DNA of 64,000 bases from JAWBMQ01 sp038828875 (GCA_038828875.1 JAWBMQ010000002.1:74536-138535); one strand, 5' to 3'; counted from the stretch's first letter, positions 1 through 8,857 are shown. Notes: a model not told the origin generated them from the sequence alone. Translations and numbers: made by a program.

Positions 1-44
1 ATTGCATTCAATTTTTTTATGGATTATTTTGTAAGTTGGCATTT

Positions 45-512
45 TCAGTTGTAAATATTAAGTAAATCTTTTATTCTTTTCTTAAAATCACCCATCAAAT
101 TACCTTCTTCTTTTTCCATATATTTTTCTTCTCCTTTACTGTATTCTTTGAACTTATTTTTCATGAATTCTGCTAAATTACCTTCTGCGTTCTTGAAGGG
201 TTTATCGTAATTGAAGGAAAATTCAAAACTGATAGAAAGTTCTAAATAACCAGTAAAACCTTCTACTTCTTTGGAATCTTTTTTCATAGTAGCTTTTTTA
301 AGATCTGAAGCTTGAACTGATACTTCTCCTTCCATCTTTATATAGCTAGAATAATCTCTTGAGAATTTAATTTTTAATTCGTAAGAATCAGGCTTAACTT
401 TAATTTTTTGTTCATCTAAATCAATCTCATTATCATCTAGCCAAGAAGTTATAGTTTTTTTAATTTCATTAGGTTGAAAGAATCCTTTATAGTTAAGAGC
501 AAACCTTGCCAT
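45..512 (-). CDS. hypothetical protein, 155 aa
   Basis: I do not recognise this protein. It is soluble, without signal peptide or membrane segment. Its N-terminal two thirds alternate hydrophobic and polar residues as in beta strands (for example YLELSISFEFSFNY near residues 90-104). The C-terminal 50 residues are a charged, probably helical tail rich in Lys and Glu. It lies 19 bp downstream of the RPA-like gene on the same strand and is probably co-transcribed with it. The ATG is preceded by AT-rich sequence without a clear Shine-Dalgarno site. A role beside the ssDNA-binding protein is only inference from position. Confidence 0.7.
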   Translation of the reverse strand: MARFALNYKGFFQPNEIKKTITSWLDDNEIDLDEQKIKVKPDSYELKIKFSRDYSSYIKMEGEVSVQASDLKKATMKKDSKEVEGFTGYLELSISFEFSFNYDKPFKNAEGNLAEFMKNKFKEYSKGEEKYMEKEEGNLMGDFKKRIKDLLNIYN

Positions 513-531
513 GATTTTGCTTATATATTAT

Positions 532-1443
532 TCAATATATAAATGTTTTCAACAAGCTTATTGCTTCATCAGGATCGTTTATTATCTTTACATCTTTAGC
601 AATCAAATCTTTAGTGTTGAATTTATCGTTTATACTAACTTTGCCTCTTACAAAAAGAATTTTTCCTAATAAGTTGTTTAGATTCTCTAAACTTCCTATT
701 ATTTCAAAAACTTCTTTGAAAAGAACTACTCTTATGCTATCAGTGGCATCATCAAGAATTAAAGTTACAACATAATTGTTTTCAGGAAGTTCATTAGAAT
801 GTTCTTGGCAAAAGTTTTCTACTCTTCTTTTACAAATTTTGCAAGTCTTGAAAGTTTTAGGTTCAAAAATCTTCACAATAATTCCTAATGTTTCTACATC
901 TTCTGGTTTTTGAATTTCTATTATTCTTTTTCTTATTCTTGGTTTTTCTTCATTCTTGATCTTTTCTACTTCGTTAATTTCACTTTTAGAAGTTAAATGT
1001 ACTTCATAGCTATTGTTATTTTTCTTTATCCTAACATTTTTGATTTCATAGATCGTTTGTTCTTCAAGCTGGAATTGATCAATAAGATCGTTCCAAAGTA
1101 CTATTCTTGTAGTTCCTGTTTCATCAGAAGCAAAATATGTTCTTACTCTTCCACTTTGACCGTCTTTTCTTACGAATTCAGAAATTCCGTTATCTCTGAT
1201 CACTTTAAGCTTCACATTTGCTGATTCAGTTTCAAAGAATTCATTTACTTTAAGAACAATGTTATTAAAATCAGAGAAATTTATCTTAAGTTCATTAGCT
1301 ACTAGTAATGCTGCTCCTTCTCTTGAAAGAATGTTTGAAAATTGTCTTAATTTCTCTTGAATTTTTTCTTCTATCTCTTGCTTAGTTAAAGAAGTTTGTG
1401 CTTCTATGAAGTCAATTATTTTGTTGTAAGGAATCTTTAGCAT
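532..1443 (-). CDS. RPA-like single-stranded DNA-binding protein (OB folds plus zinc finger)
   Basis: This is probably the archaeal replication protein A homologue, which coats ssDNA during replication, repair and recombination. The N-terminal region (residues about 1-55, with SREGAALLVANEL) is a helical module common in archaeal RPA proteins. One OB-fold region spans about residues 70-160 (GQSGRVRTYFASDETGTTRIVLW). A second follows at about 175-300 and carries a zinc-finger-like C-X2-C-X6-C-X2-H element (CKICKRRVENFCQEH), then VVTLILDDATDSIRVVLFKE, a typical OB strand pair. At 303 aa it is a short RPA with few OB folds. It sits 37 bp downstream of the 224-aa gene and 19 bp upstream of the 155-aa gene, so the three may form one operon. 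The recombinase RadA is encoded 9 kb away. Confidence 0.85.
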   Translation of the reverse strand: MLKIPYNKIIDFIEAQTSLTKQEIEEKIQEKLRQFSNILSREGAALLVANELKINFSDFNNIVLKVNEFFETESANVKLKVIRDNGISEFVRKDGQSGRVRTYFASDETGTTRIVLWNDLIDQFQLEEQTIYEIKNVRIKKNNNSYEVHLTSKSEINEVEKIKNEEKPRIRKRIIEIQKPEDVETLGIIVKIFEPKTFKTCKICKRRVENFCQEHSNELPENNYVVTLILDDATDSIRVVLFKEVFEIIGSLENLNNLLGKILFVRGKVSINDKFNTKDLIAKDVKIINDPDEAISLLKTFIY

Positions 1444-1480
1444 TTGGTAGATTTGTGAGAATTAGATTTTAAAAATGTTT

Positions 1481-2155
1481 TTAAAAAAATTTCAAAAATT
1501 CAGGAGCATAATCTTTCCAATTAACAATTTCTTTCTGTATTATTTTTTGTTCATTGTTTTTGAAAATGTGTGTTTCAAGAATTAAGGTTAAAGATTCTTC
1601 AGGATTAATGTAGTAGGAATATGGCAACGTAGAGATGTGTTTTAAGTAAGATTTTACATAAACTCCAGGTTTCATTAAAAAATAAATTGGTCCTGTTCCT
1701 GTTGTGTTTATTGAGGTTTGACTCATAATTATTATTGGTGCTCCTGTTATAAGATGAATGCTTAATCCTGCTTCTCTTTTTGTTCCTGTTTTTTCTCCAA
1801 AATAAGCTTTTGCTAAATCCTTTATACTGTTAAAAGAAGGAAAAAGATCATGTACTAATGAATACTTTGGCTTTAACGTTATGTTGTTGCTTATTTGATT
1901 GTTCTTTAAGTCAATAATTATTGCTTTGTCTTCGTAAATTCTGTTTATAAGTTCATCTTTTAGATTTTCAATCTCTTTAAAATGAGGTTCTTCTGCTAAA
2001 AACTCTTCAGGAATTTTTTCTAGAATTAAAAATAATCCTGAAGTGTTATGATTTTCTTGATTAATTATTGTAGAATAACCCTTATAATCATAGTAAATTC
2101 TTATAAAATTACATAGCGTAAAAACATCTTCGTTTTTTAGTGTAGTTTTTAGCAT
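1481..2155 (-). CDS. hypothetical protein, 224 aa
   Basis: The product is not recognised. The protein appears soluble and mixed alpha/beta. A conspicuous segment around residues 120-165 is Gly/Thr-rich (YFGEKTGTKREAGLSIHL, then TSINTTGTGPIYFLMKPG) and could be a binding loop, but it matches no nucleotide-binding motif I know. The start codon lies about 30 bp from a TATA-like AT stretch, which would give a leaderless transcript. It is the first gene of a probable minus-strand unit continuing through the RPA-like gene. No function is assigned. Confidence 0.65.
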   Translation of the reverse strand: MLKTTLKNEDVFTLCNFIRIYYDYKGYSTIINQENHNTSGLFLILEKIPEEFLAEEPHFKEIENLKDELINRIYEDKAIIIDLKNNQISNNITLKPKYSLVHDLFPSFNSIKDLAKAYFGEKTGTKREAGLSIHLITGAPIIIMSQTSINTTGTGPIYFLMKPGVYVKSYLKHISTLPYSYYINPEESLTLILETHIFKNNEQKIIQKEIVNWKDYAPEFLKFF

Positions 2156-2181
2156 ATTGGTATAATTATGTGTATAATAGT

Positions 2182-2189
2182 ATTTAAAT
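2182..2189 (-). promoter_or_regulatory. TATA-like element of the 1481-2155 gene
   Basis: The sequence ATTTAAAT lies about 30 bp upstream of the ATG at 2155. This is the spacing expected for an archaeal TATA box driving a leaderless mRNA. The call rests on position and composition only, in a very AT-rich region. Confidence 0.4.
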
Positions 2190-2257
2190 GTTTTGTTTTA
2201 TCATTTTTCTGAATTTTATGAAAAATTAGAAATCATTTAAAAATGGTTTTTTCTTTA

Positions 2258-2268
2258 TTTATAAATAG
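2258..2268 (+). promoter_or_regulatory. distal TATA box of the S-layer gene
   Basis: TTTATAAATAG is identical to the proximal element at 2386-2396, 128 bp further downstream. If used, transcription would start near 2285-2290 and give a leader of about 160 nt containing an 11-bp hairpin. The identity of the two 11-mers supports two real promoters. Confidence 0.45.
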
Positions 2269-2302
2269 GGGTTGTTGTTTTGTTAATTACTCTTTAGTTA
2301 TG

Positions 2303-2340
2303 AAAGTCTAAAAGTTCAAAATTTTGCAGTTTTAGGCTTT
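2303..2340 (+). other. hairpin between the two S-layer promoters
   Basis: Arms AAAGTCTAAAA (2303-2313) and TTTTAGGCTTT (2330-2340) form 11 base pairs, one of them G-U, around a 16-nt loop. It would be transcribed only from the distal promoter. It could be an mRNA leader structure or an attenuator; nothing in the sequence decides between these. Confidence 0.35.
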
Positions 2341-2385
2341 ATCTTTGAATATGGTGTTTTTGATGTAGATTTTTGATACAAAACA

Positions 2386-2396
2386 TTTATAAATAG
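2386..2396 (+). promoter_or_regulatory. proximal TATA box and leader of the S-layer gene
   Basis: TTTATAAATAG lies 64 bp before the ATG, so transcription should start near 2415. The resulting leader of about 35 nt carries a strong Shine-Dalgarno site, AGGTGAG at 2438-2444, spaced 5 nt from the start. This is the arrangement of a highly expressed gene, in contrast to the leaderless neighbours. Confidence 0.6.
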
Positions 2397-2449
2397 TTTA
2401 ATGCTATTATCATATTAGCATTTTATGCTATAAATTCAGGTGAGAAAAA

Positions 2450-4834
2450 ATGAAAAACGGAAAAAAAATTAAAAAGTTAGTTGCATTGGGTACTGGTGCC
2501 CTAATGGTAGGTGCCAGTTTGTTCGGTGCAATGGCAGCTGGTTTGAGTGATTTGCCATCGCCATTTGTAAAGGCAGATGGTAGTTTCGATGGGTTCATCG
2601 TAGTAGGTGCAGACGCAAAGACTGGAGATGTTTTAGGAGCAATCGACATTGCAACAGCATTCCAAGCAAGAGCAGTTAAGAAAGAAGTTGTAAGTGTTGA
2701 AGGAACAAGCAAAACTGAAGTTAGTGTAGATGATGGAGTTCTTCTTTGGAGTACTACTAAGCATCTAACATTAGATAAAAATTTAGATGGAAGAAGATCA
2801 ACATTAAGAGAAGCACAATGGGATGTATTGAAAGAAAGAGAAATGAGATCCGATACAGGAAGTAAGAAAGTTAAGTATACTCAAAGTATAGCATTACCAT
2901 CAGGTGTTGCAGTCGCATATGGAAGACCAGAATATTCTGATTTATTACCAATATTGCATTATGATATTACCAATAAAGAATTTACATATACCGTAAGTTT
3001 TGAAAGTGGATCTTGGAATTTTTCAGAATTTAAAAATGCAGAATTAGTATTATTTGGAAAAACATTTTATGTTACAGATGCAACATACAACAGTTCAAGT
3101 AGTTTAACAAAACTAGTTTTATCAGGAGCAGCAGATGAAGTTACTATGAAAGTAGGAGATAAACAAACAGTAGGAGGTAAAAGTGTAGAACTAATCGGTG
3201 CAAATGAAAATACAAAAGATGTTTCTTTGAGAATAAATGGAAGATTGTATTCTGCTAAAGAAGGAGATAATATAGAATTAACTGATGGAGATACAGTTTA
3301 TGTTAGAAAGGTTATTTTGTATACAATTCCTGAGAAAAGTGTTTATGTAGAATTGTCAGTAGGTTCTAAGAAAATGGAATTTGAAACAGGAAAAGTAACG
3401 ATCAATGGAAAATCATATGGCGCTTCTAATGGAATTGATGTAACTTTACAGGATGACAAATTAACTGTGAAAATAAAACCCTCTGCATTTTCAACAGATT
3501 TTGGAGGAGTTTTCAAGTATTGGAGAGAAGGTAGTGAATGGACAGATCCAATATTTGGTTTAAAATGGAGATTTGAAGGAACAACTCCTAATTATAAAGT
3601 TACAGAAAATAAAGTTCCAATAAGATTAGTGAGAGATGGAGATAGTTATGTAATCTTTAGAGGAGTAAGAGCAGATGATAAAGAAGTAGAAATAAAATTA
3701 TTTGAAAGTGATAACGCATCTCAAGTAAAAGTGTATAATGAATCAAATTATAAATTAGTTTTACAAGGAAATTTAACAAACGTAGAGGTAGGAACGGTAT
3801 TTATTTACAATGATGCAGATTATGGAGACTATCCATTAACTAGAGTGTTCATGTTAGATAATATTTATGATGCAACAGGAACGGATAAAGACAGAATAAG
3901 ACTTATTGATTTAACTACTAACGAATATATTGAAAAAGAAGATACAAATGGAAATTGCATAGAATTGATAAGCGATAAAGTATGGGGTAAAGTAAATTCA
4001 AGTACATTAGTTGATTTTTATAGTAACTCAGTTTGTAATGCATCATATAATTTAGCAGCATCTTCAGACTTTTATGCAAAAGGAGGATTTAAAATTACTT
4101 TTGAAATAGCCAGTAATAATGGAAAAATAACTTTAAATGAAAATACTGCAACAGATATTAAAGATGAAGTAACTAGCTTGATTCAAGGTCAAGTTATAAG
4201 CGTAACTGCTGATAGTACTAAGAAAATTTCTATGGATTTAGTTTCCACAGGAGGAATTATAGCTCTAGTTAAAGAAAGAGATGGAGATTGGAAATATGGA
4301 GTTAGTAATTTAGGAACTTTCTTCAAAGCAGATGATAAAGATAAGGATGAGGTATACATTTATTTACCACAAGAAGAAGCAAAGGTTGTTGTTGCAGTAG
4401 GAACTGAAGATATGAAAATTAACTATGGTGCAGCTGCTACATCAGGCTCTGTTGAAACACAAACAGTTAAACCAATTAAGTTAGGTGCTGCAGTATTGGA
4501 TACTGAAGTACTTGGACAAGTTGGTAGAGCAAACATGATCAGTGTTGGTGGTCCAGCAGTTAACAGAGTAAGTGCAGAATTGATGGGATTAACTTACCCA
4601 ACCTATGGTACAGCATCAGGAATTCCAAAGGATTCAGGATTAATCAAGATGTTTAAAACTGGAAGCAAAGTAGGAATTGTTGTTGCTGGTTGGGAAGAAG
4701 AGCAAAGCAGAATGGCAGCAAGAGTTTTAGCAGAATACTTAGTAAGTGGTAAATATGCAAGTGATTTAAAAGATAAAGAAGAAGTTGTTGTTACTGGTTC
4801 AAGAGATAACATCAAAGTAACAACACCACAATAA
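2450..4834 (+). CDS. S-layer protein (major cell-surface protein)
   Basis: This is a secreted structural protein forming the surface lattice. A Sec signal peptide is clear: basic start (KNGKKIKK), a hydrophobic core (LVALGTGALMVGASLFGAM) and AAG. The N-terminal domain (about 30-75, with FDGFIVVGADAKTGDVLGAI) and the C-terminal domain (about 675-794, with SVGGPAVNRVSAELMGLTYP and AARVLAEYLVSG) match the two conserved ends of the archaeal S-layer family known from Methanococcus. The 600-residue middle is beta-rich and divergent. The ends are visibly richer in G+C and more codon-constrained than the middle. Two TATA boxes, a strong Shine-Dalgarno site and a T-rich terminator suggest high expression. 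Confidence 0.9.
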   Translation: MKNGKKIKKLVALGTGALMVGASLFGAMAAGLSDLPSPFVKADGSFDGFIVVGADAKTGDVLGAIDIATAFQARAVKKEVVSVEGTSKTEVSVDDGVLLWSTTKHLTLDKNLDGRRSTLREAQWDVLKEREMRSDTGSKKVKYTQSIALPSGVAVAYGRPEYSDLLPILHYDITNKEFTYTVSFESGSWNFSEFKNAELVLFGKTFYVTDATYNSSSSLTKLVLSGAADEVTMKVGDKQTVGGKSVELIGANENTKDVSLRINGRLYSAKEGDNIELTDGDTVYVRKVILYTIPEKSVYVELSVGSKKMEFETGKVTINGKSYGASNGIDVTLQDDKLTVKIKPSAFSTDFGGVFKYWREGSEWTDPIFGLKWRFEGTTPNYKVTENKVPIRLVRDGDSYVIFRGVRADDKEVEIKLFESDNASQVKVYNESNYKLVLQGNLTNVEVGTVFIYNDADYGDYPLTRVFMLDNIYDATGTDKDRIRLIDLTTNEYIEKEDTNGNCIELISDKVWGKVNSSTLVDFYSNSVCNASYNLAASSDFYAKGGFKITFEIASNNGKITLNENTATDIKDEVTSLIQGQVISVTADSTKKISMDLVSTGGIIALVKERDGDWKYGVSNLGTFFKADDKDKDEVYIYLPQEEAKVVVAVGTEDMKINYGAAATSGSVETQTVKPIKLGAAVLDTEVLGQVGRANMISVGGPAVNRVSAELMGLTYPTYGTASGIPKDSGLIKMFKTGSKVGIVVAGWEEEQSRMAARVLAEYLVSGKYASDLKDKEEVVVTGSRDNIKVTTPQ

Positions 4835-4842
4835 AAACCAAC

Positions 4843-4871
4843 TTTTTAACCTTTTTTTTCTTTTCTTTTTC
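4843..4871 (+). terminator. T-rich terminator after the S-layer gene
   Basis: Runs of T interrupted by single C residues follow the stop codon by 8 bp. This is the usual archaeal intrinsic termination signal and needs no hairpin. Confidence 0.6.
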
Positions 4872-4918
4872 TAAAAAAATTCATAATAGTTATAAATTGA
4901 TAAAAGATTCTTGAATTT

Positions 4919-5752
4919 ATGGATTTATATGATTATTTAGATTTTGATAATAAGGAATTGCACAAGATGAATTATTCTAAGGAAGATTTACAAAAGATTT
5001 TAAATTTTCTTATAGATTTAGGAAGTTTATATGTTTTAGAAAACACAGAAGAAAAATTAAAAACATTAACTCCTTTTCCAGAAGAAGAAATAAAAAAAAT
5101 ATGGTTTTATAGAGCGATTCTTTACAGATTTAAGTCAAATGCATTCCATCTTTAAGAAAAGAGGAAGTTGAAAAGTTACTAAAGAATTATGCAGATTTAG
5201 ATTATTACTTAAAAAAGGAATATCCTATTAGAACTACACAAGGAGTTAGAAGAACTTTATACTAATTATTATAAAGAATTAAAAAAACCAATAAATCCTG
5301 AACTTTACAAAGCTATAGAGAAAGAAATCAAGTCAATAGAAAAACTTATTATTACAGAAAAAGAAGAAGTAAGGCAATTAGCAGAGAGTTATCTAGAAGA
5401 GTTTTTAAGATCATTTTACAGTTTAAATCTAAAGCCAGAAGATTTAGAAAAGATTACTAGTTTAAGTTATCTTAAAGAAGAGCTTAAGAATTATAGAATT
5501 CAAAGATTAAATACTAATTTTTTAGGATATATTAAGCTAGAAGCAATTCAAGAGATTACTGAAGAAGAGATTTTTATAATTTCTAATTTAGATCCATTTA
5601 AATATCATGATTTTCAAGAAAATATCTGTAAAATTTTAGAAAAAGAGCCAATTCAACTTAAAGCTAAACTGCAATTTTATTATAATGCAAAAGAAAATTA
5701 TAAAAAACTTAAACATCAAAAGTCCACCAACGATTCCATTTCTTATATTTAA
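4919..5752 (+). pseudogene. frameshifted ORF, about 277 codons, unknown function
   Basis: Reading starts at ATG 4919 and stops at TAA 5153-5155, but homologous-looking coding sequence continues. From about 5140 to 5211 the next reading frame is open (IPSLRKEEVEKLLKNY), and from about 5213 the original frame is open again to TAA 5750-5752 (ELEELYTNYYKEL onward). The two shifts therefore compensate: a one-base loss near 5130-5142 and a one-base gain, probably at the six-A run 5211-5216. The protein would be charged, helical and soluble. I do not recognise the family. Its 3' end overlaps the convergent gene ending at 5709 by 44 bp. Either this is a recent pseudogene or the two indels are sequencing errors in homopolymers. 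Confidence 0.55.
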
Positions 5753-7118
5753 TGTAAATATCAGTCAAATCACTAACTATCTTTTTCTTATCAACTTCTT
5801 TTTTAGATTCAGATTTTTTCTCTTCGCTAGGTTCAGGTAAAAATAAAGTAAACAATTCAATAAGTCCTTCAGCCAATGCTTTCAATGGTTCAAAGAGATC
5901 TCCAAAAGAATCATTTTTAGCAGAAGATTCCTTTTTCTCTTCTTTCTTAGTTTCTTCCTTTTTAACTCCTTCAGCTTCTTTTAAATATTTTTCAAAATCA
6001 TCGCCTAAGTTTTTCAAAGTTTCTCTAATGCTATTGTCAATATCAGCAATCAAACTTAAACCTTCTTCTTCACGCATTTTTTTATAATTTTCAATCTCTT
6101 CTTTGCTCCAAACATAGCCACGTAAAGTAATTTCTAAAGTGCCGAGATGAATAGGATATCTTTGATATTCTTGACCTGTCATCATCAAAGGAGCAGTTCT
6201 AAAAAACATATTTACAAGAACACAATCGTACTTTGAGCTATCTCCTGAATTCTTTCTTTTAGCTAGAAATTCAATTTCAGTTACATTAGCATCAAAGCTA
6301 TTAACAATGTAAACAGAGTTCATGTACTTTTCATGCAAATTTAAATAACGCACATTAGTTAAGTAAGGTTTTAACCAATGAGAATACATTTTTAAAGAAT
6401 TATAGTTTTGAACCATCATTTTTAAAAGAACATTTCTTCTTACACTTAATTCATGTTCAATTTCTTTTGCCCATCTTAGAAAGCTCATCAATTTCCTTTT
6501 TAAAACGCTTTTCAGAGGTAAAGAAACATCATAAGCATCAACAATAGTATCAATTTCCTTTTCATCTTGAACAAAGGTTCTAAAGAAAAGATCAGGCAAA
6601 GCACTGTATCCTGCTTGTTGAGCTAAAACAAATAAACCCATTTCTGTTTTAGAAGCATTATCGACATTATCAGCCCAGATTCCTTTTAAAGCTACATCTG
6701 CAGCTTGACTTTTTTCTTTCCAAGCTTTAAAGTAGCCTAATCTTTCATCAATTTTCCTTAATTCTTGAACTTGTTTCAATATGTCAATGCTTAACTTACC
6801 AATAGCTGCAAGAATTCCGCTGATTCTATCTTGTTGACTAGCTAATCTTTGCATAGCATTTCCAAAAAATCCAGACATAGTTGATGAAGAGTAAACATCA
6901 GTAATTTTTTCAAACTCTTCAAACCTTTTAATTCTTTCAAGAAAATTCACAAAAAAATAGTAATGATTTTCTAAAGTAGCTTTAGGAGAAGAATAAATAA
7001 TTTTAAAGTACTTTAAAGGCTTCGGATATCCTGTAACAATACCATTTACAGGATCTTTTTCGACTTCTTTAAAATTATATTTTTTCAAAAGATCTTCATT
7101 GTTCTTTGGAACTATCAT
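5709..7118 (-). CDS. conserved-looking hypothetical protein, 469 aa
   Basis: This is a soluble protein of unknown function. Residues 1-370 look globular, with helical stretches. Residues about 385-460 are a Lys/Glu-rich linker (KKEETKKEEKKESS), a hydrophobic helix (LAEGLIELFTLFLPEP) and a second charged stretch. The end is Trp-rich (KWNRWWTFDV). Its start overlaps the end of the upstream gene by 23 bp, so translation is probably coupled and the two products may form a complex. The partner is a Pro-rich coiled-coil protein reminiscent of archaellum accessory proteins, which makes a motility or envelope role conceivable but unproven. Confidence 0.7.
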   Translation of the reverse strand: MIVPKNNEDLLKKYNFKEVEKDPVNGIVTGYPKPLKYFKIIYSSPKATLENHYYFFVNFLERIKRFEEFEKITDVYSSSTMSGFFGNAMQRLASQQDRISGILAAIGKLSIDILKQVQELRKIDERLGYFKAWKEKSQAADVALKGIWADNVDNASKTEMGLFVLAQQAGYSALPDLFFRTFVQDEKEIDTIVDAYDVSLPLKSVLKRKLMSFLRWAKEIEHELSVRRNVLLKMMVQNYNSLKMYSHWLKPYLTNVRYLNLHEKYMNSVYIVNSFDANVTEIEFLAKRKNSGDSSKYDCVLVNMFFRTAPLMMTGQEYQRYPIHLGTLEITLRGYVWSKEEIENYKKMREEEGLSLIADIDNSIRETLKNLGDDFEKYLKEAEGVKKEETKKEEKKESSAKNDSFGDLFEPLKALAEGLIELFTLFLPEPSEEKKSESKKEVDKKKIVSDLTDIYIKYKKWNRWWTFDV

Positions 7119-7680
7119 TTTCAGATTTTATTTTTTCATATTCCGCAAGCACTTCAATAAACGCATTTTTTACTTTTTTCATTATAATCTCATCAATCTT
7201 ACTATTAACATCAAAGCTTTCAAATGCTTCTTTAATTTTTTCATTTAAAACGTGATCCAATCCAGAATAAGTTACAAATTCAATAGGTTTCCAAAAGTCA
7301 ATATATTTCTCTAATCTCATCACATCTTCTTTTTTAGCAGAGCCTTTTAATTCAGAAACCATTTTGTTCATAAGATCAGTTAATTGGTTCAAATTTTTTC
7401 TAAATTGTTCTAAATCACTTTTAAGTATATCAATTTGATCTTTATCTTTCTTAAACGTAGTAAGCATGTTTTGATTAAATACTTCAATCTTCTTCTTTAA
7501 AAGTTGCAATTCATATTCTAACTCTTTCATTCTTTCGCTTAATCTTCTAACTTCTTCGGTTAATATTGGAATGATATCTACATTTTGTTGCTTTGGTTGA
7601 GTTGTTTGAGGTTTTTGCTGCTGGGGAGCTTGTTGCTGAGTTTGCTTTGTAACAGGTGGAGGAGGTGGAGGTGTTACCAT
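7096..7680 (-). CDS. Pro/Gln-rich coiled-coil protein, possibly FlaC/D-like archaellum accessory
   Basis: The N-terminus is low complexity (seven prolines in a row at residues 4-10 of the product, then Gln/Thr/Pro to about residue 32). Residues 38-125 form a heptad-like coiled coil (LSERMKELEYELQLLKKKIE). A short conserved-looking module follows, LEKYIDFWKPIEFVTYSGL. Archaellum accessory FlaC/FlaD proteins of some archaea combine a coiled coil with a similar terminal module, so this is a tentative match. The archaellum motor operon is 26 kb away. The downstream 469-aa gene overlaps it by 23 bp. Confidence 0.5.
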   Translation of the reverse strand: MVTPPPPPPVTKQTQQQAPQQQKPQTTQPKQQNVDIIPILTEEVRRLSERMKELEYELQLLKKKIEVFNQNMLTTFKKDKDQIDILKSDLEQFRKNLNQLTDLMNKMVSELKGSAKKEDVMRLEKYIDFWKPIEFVTYSGLDHVLNEKIKEAFESFDVNSKIDEIIMKKVKNAFIEVLAEYEKIKSENDSSKEQ

Positions 7681-7774
7681 TTCAAAATTCTAAGCTTTTA
7701 CTATATTTAAATATTTCTAAAATTCATAACTTTTTTAAATTGAAATTATTGTGTTAGTTTGAAAGGTGATTCTT

Positions 7775-8359
7775 ATGGCATTGGAAATAATAAATTTACT
7801 TATAGTACTTCAGATTTTTACTTTGGTAAATCCTTTAAGCTCAATTCCTATGCTTTTGATGGCATACAAAAATAATGCGGATGTTAAGAAAATTGCTTTA
7901 AAAGGAGTGATGTTGGCTTTGATTATTGCAATAGCAATGGTTCTTATAGGTCCTTTGTTGTTTAATTTGTTTGGTATAAGTATTGATGCATTCCGCATAG
8001 CAGGAGGGATTGTATTATTGCTTTTAGGTATTGATACTATAAGGGAGAAAGAGGAAGAAGAAGTTCAAAGATCAAAACCTAATGATAGCATAGTTGCATT
8101 ATTAGCAACTCCTATGCTTACTGGACCAGCAACAATTTCATTCTTAACTTTAAAAACCATGGAATTAGGTGCACAATATATGATTTTTAACATAATTTTA
8201 TCTTTTATTTTAGTACTTTTAGTTTTCTATCCATTAGCAACAATGATACCTAAAATAAATATGACAGTAATTAGTATCCTTTCAAGGATTTTAGGATTGT
8301 TTCTTACTGCAATGGCTATTGAAATGATTTTTGCAGGAGTAAAAGCAATAATTTTTTAA
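7775..8359 (+). CDS. MarC family integral membrane protein
   Basis: The protein has six predicted membrane helices and is about 195 aa, as usual for MarC. Family hallmarks are NPLSSIPMLL in the first helix, FGISIDAFRIAGGIVLLLLGI in the middle and ATPMLTGPATISFLTL after the central loop. The family's transport substrate is not established. I place the start at ATG 7775, preceded by AGGTGAT, rather than at the GTG three codons upstream, which lies within the Shine-Dalgarno site. It stands alone between the minus-strand pair and the lipoprotein remnant. Confidence 0.88.
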   Translation: MALEIINLLIVLQIFTLVNPLSSIPMLLMAYKNNADVKKIALKGVMLALIIAIAMVLIGPLLFNLFGISIDAFRIAGGIVLLLLGIDTIREKEEEEVQRSKPNDSIVALLATPMLTGPATISFLTLKTMELGAQYMIFNIILSFILVLLVFYPLATMIPKINMTVISILSRILGLFLTAMAIEMIFAGVKAIIF

Positions 8360-8385
8360 AATTGAAATTTACCTAGAAAATTAAT

Positions 8386-8857
8386 ATGATAAAGAAACTT
8401 TTATCTTTATTTTTAATTTTTAGTTTGTTTTTTATTTCTTGTGAAGAATCTTTGCCAAAAGAAACTAGGAAAGAGCTTTGTAATGCAGTAGATTATTCAG
8501 TAACAGAGGTTAGTGTAAACAATATAGATAATAAAATTTCAATAGTTCTAGATGTGAAAAATGAAGGAAAATCAAGTAATTAGTGGAATTGAGTACAGAA
8601 TAAAATCTGAGAAAGCAGTAGGAATAGAATATACGGGTTTTTACACTGCAGAATTTCACAATAAATTAAGTCTTGAGCAGAAGAAAAGTTTGTTCATAAA
8701 TTATCCAGAAGTGGATTTTAAAGAAGCAAAAGAATTAATTTTATATCCAAGAGTAGAAGTAAAAGAAGAAAAAACTAGAAGAGGAGTTTGTAGAGAAAAA
8801 GAGAAGAAAATTAATCTAGAAGATTATAAAGGAGGAATTAGAATAAGAATAGAATGA
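8386..8857 (+). pseudogene. lipoprotein gene split by a frameshift
   Basis: The first frame (8386-8583) encodes a lipoprotein signal peptide ending in LFFISC, with the lipobox Cys at residue 20, and stops after KNEGKSSN. A second overlapping frame (from 8561) continues to 8857 with IEYRIKSEKAVGIEYTGFY onward. Joined, they would make one secreted lipoprotein of about 155 aa. The shift (+1) lies in the A-rich stretch near 8557-8576. It is either an inactivating mutation, a homopolymer sequencing error, or less likely two genes. The second part overlaps the following ATG (8854) by 4 bp. The function is unknown. Confidence 0.5.

Noticed and set aside
4603..4815. 70-codon minus-strand ORF inside the S-layer gene
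   Set aside because: It is antisense to the conserved C-terminal S-layer domain and has no promoter or ribosome-binding site; it is a shadow of the real gene.
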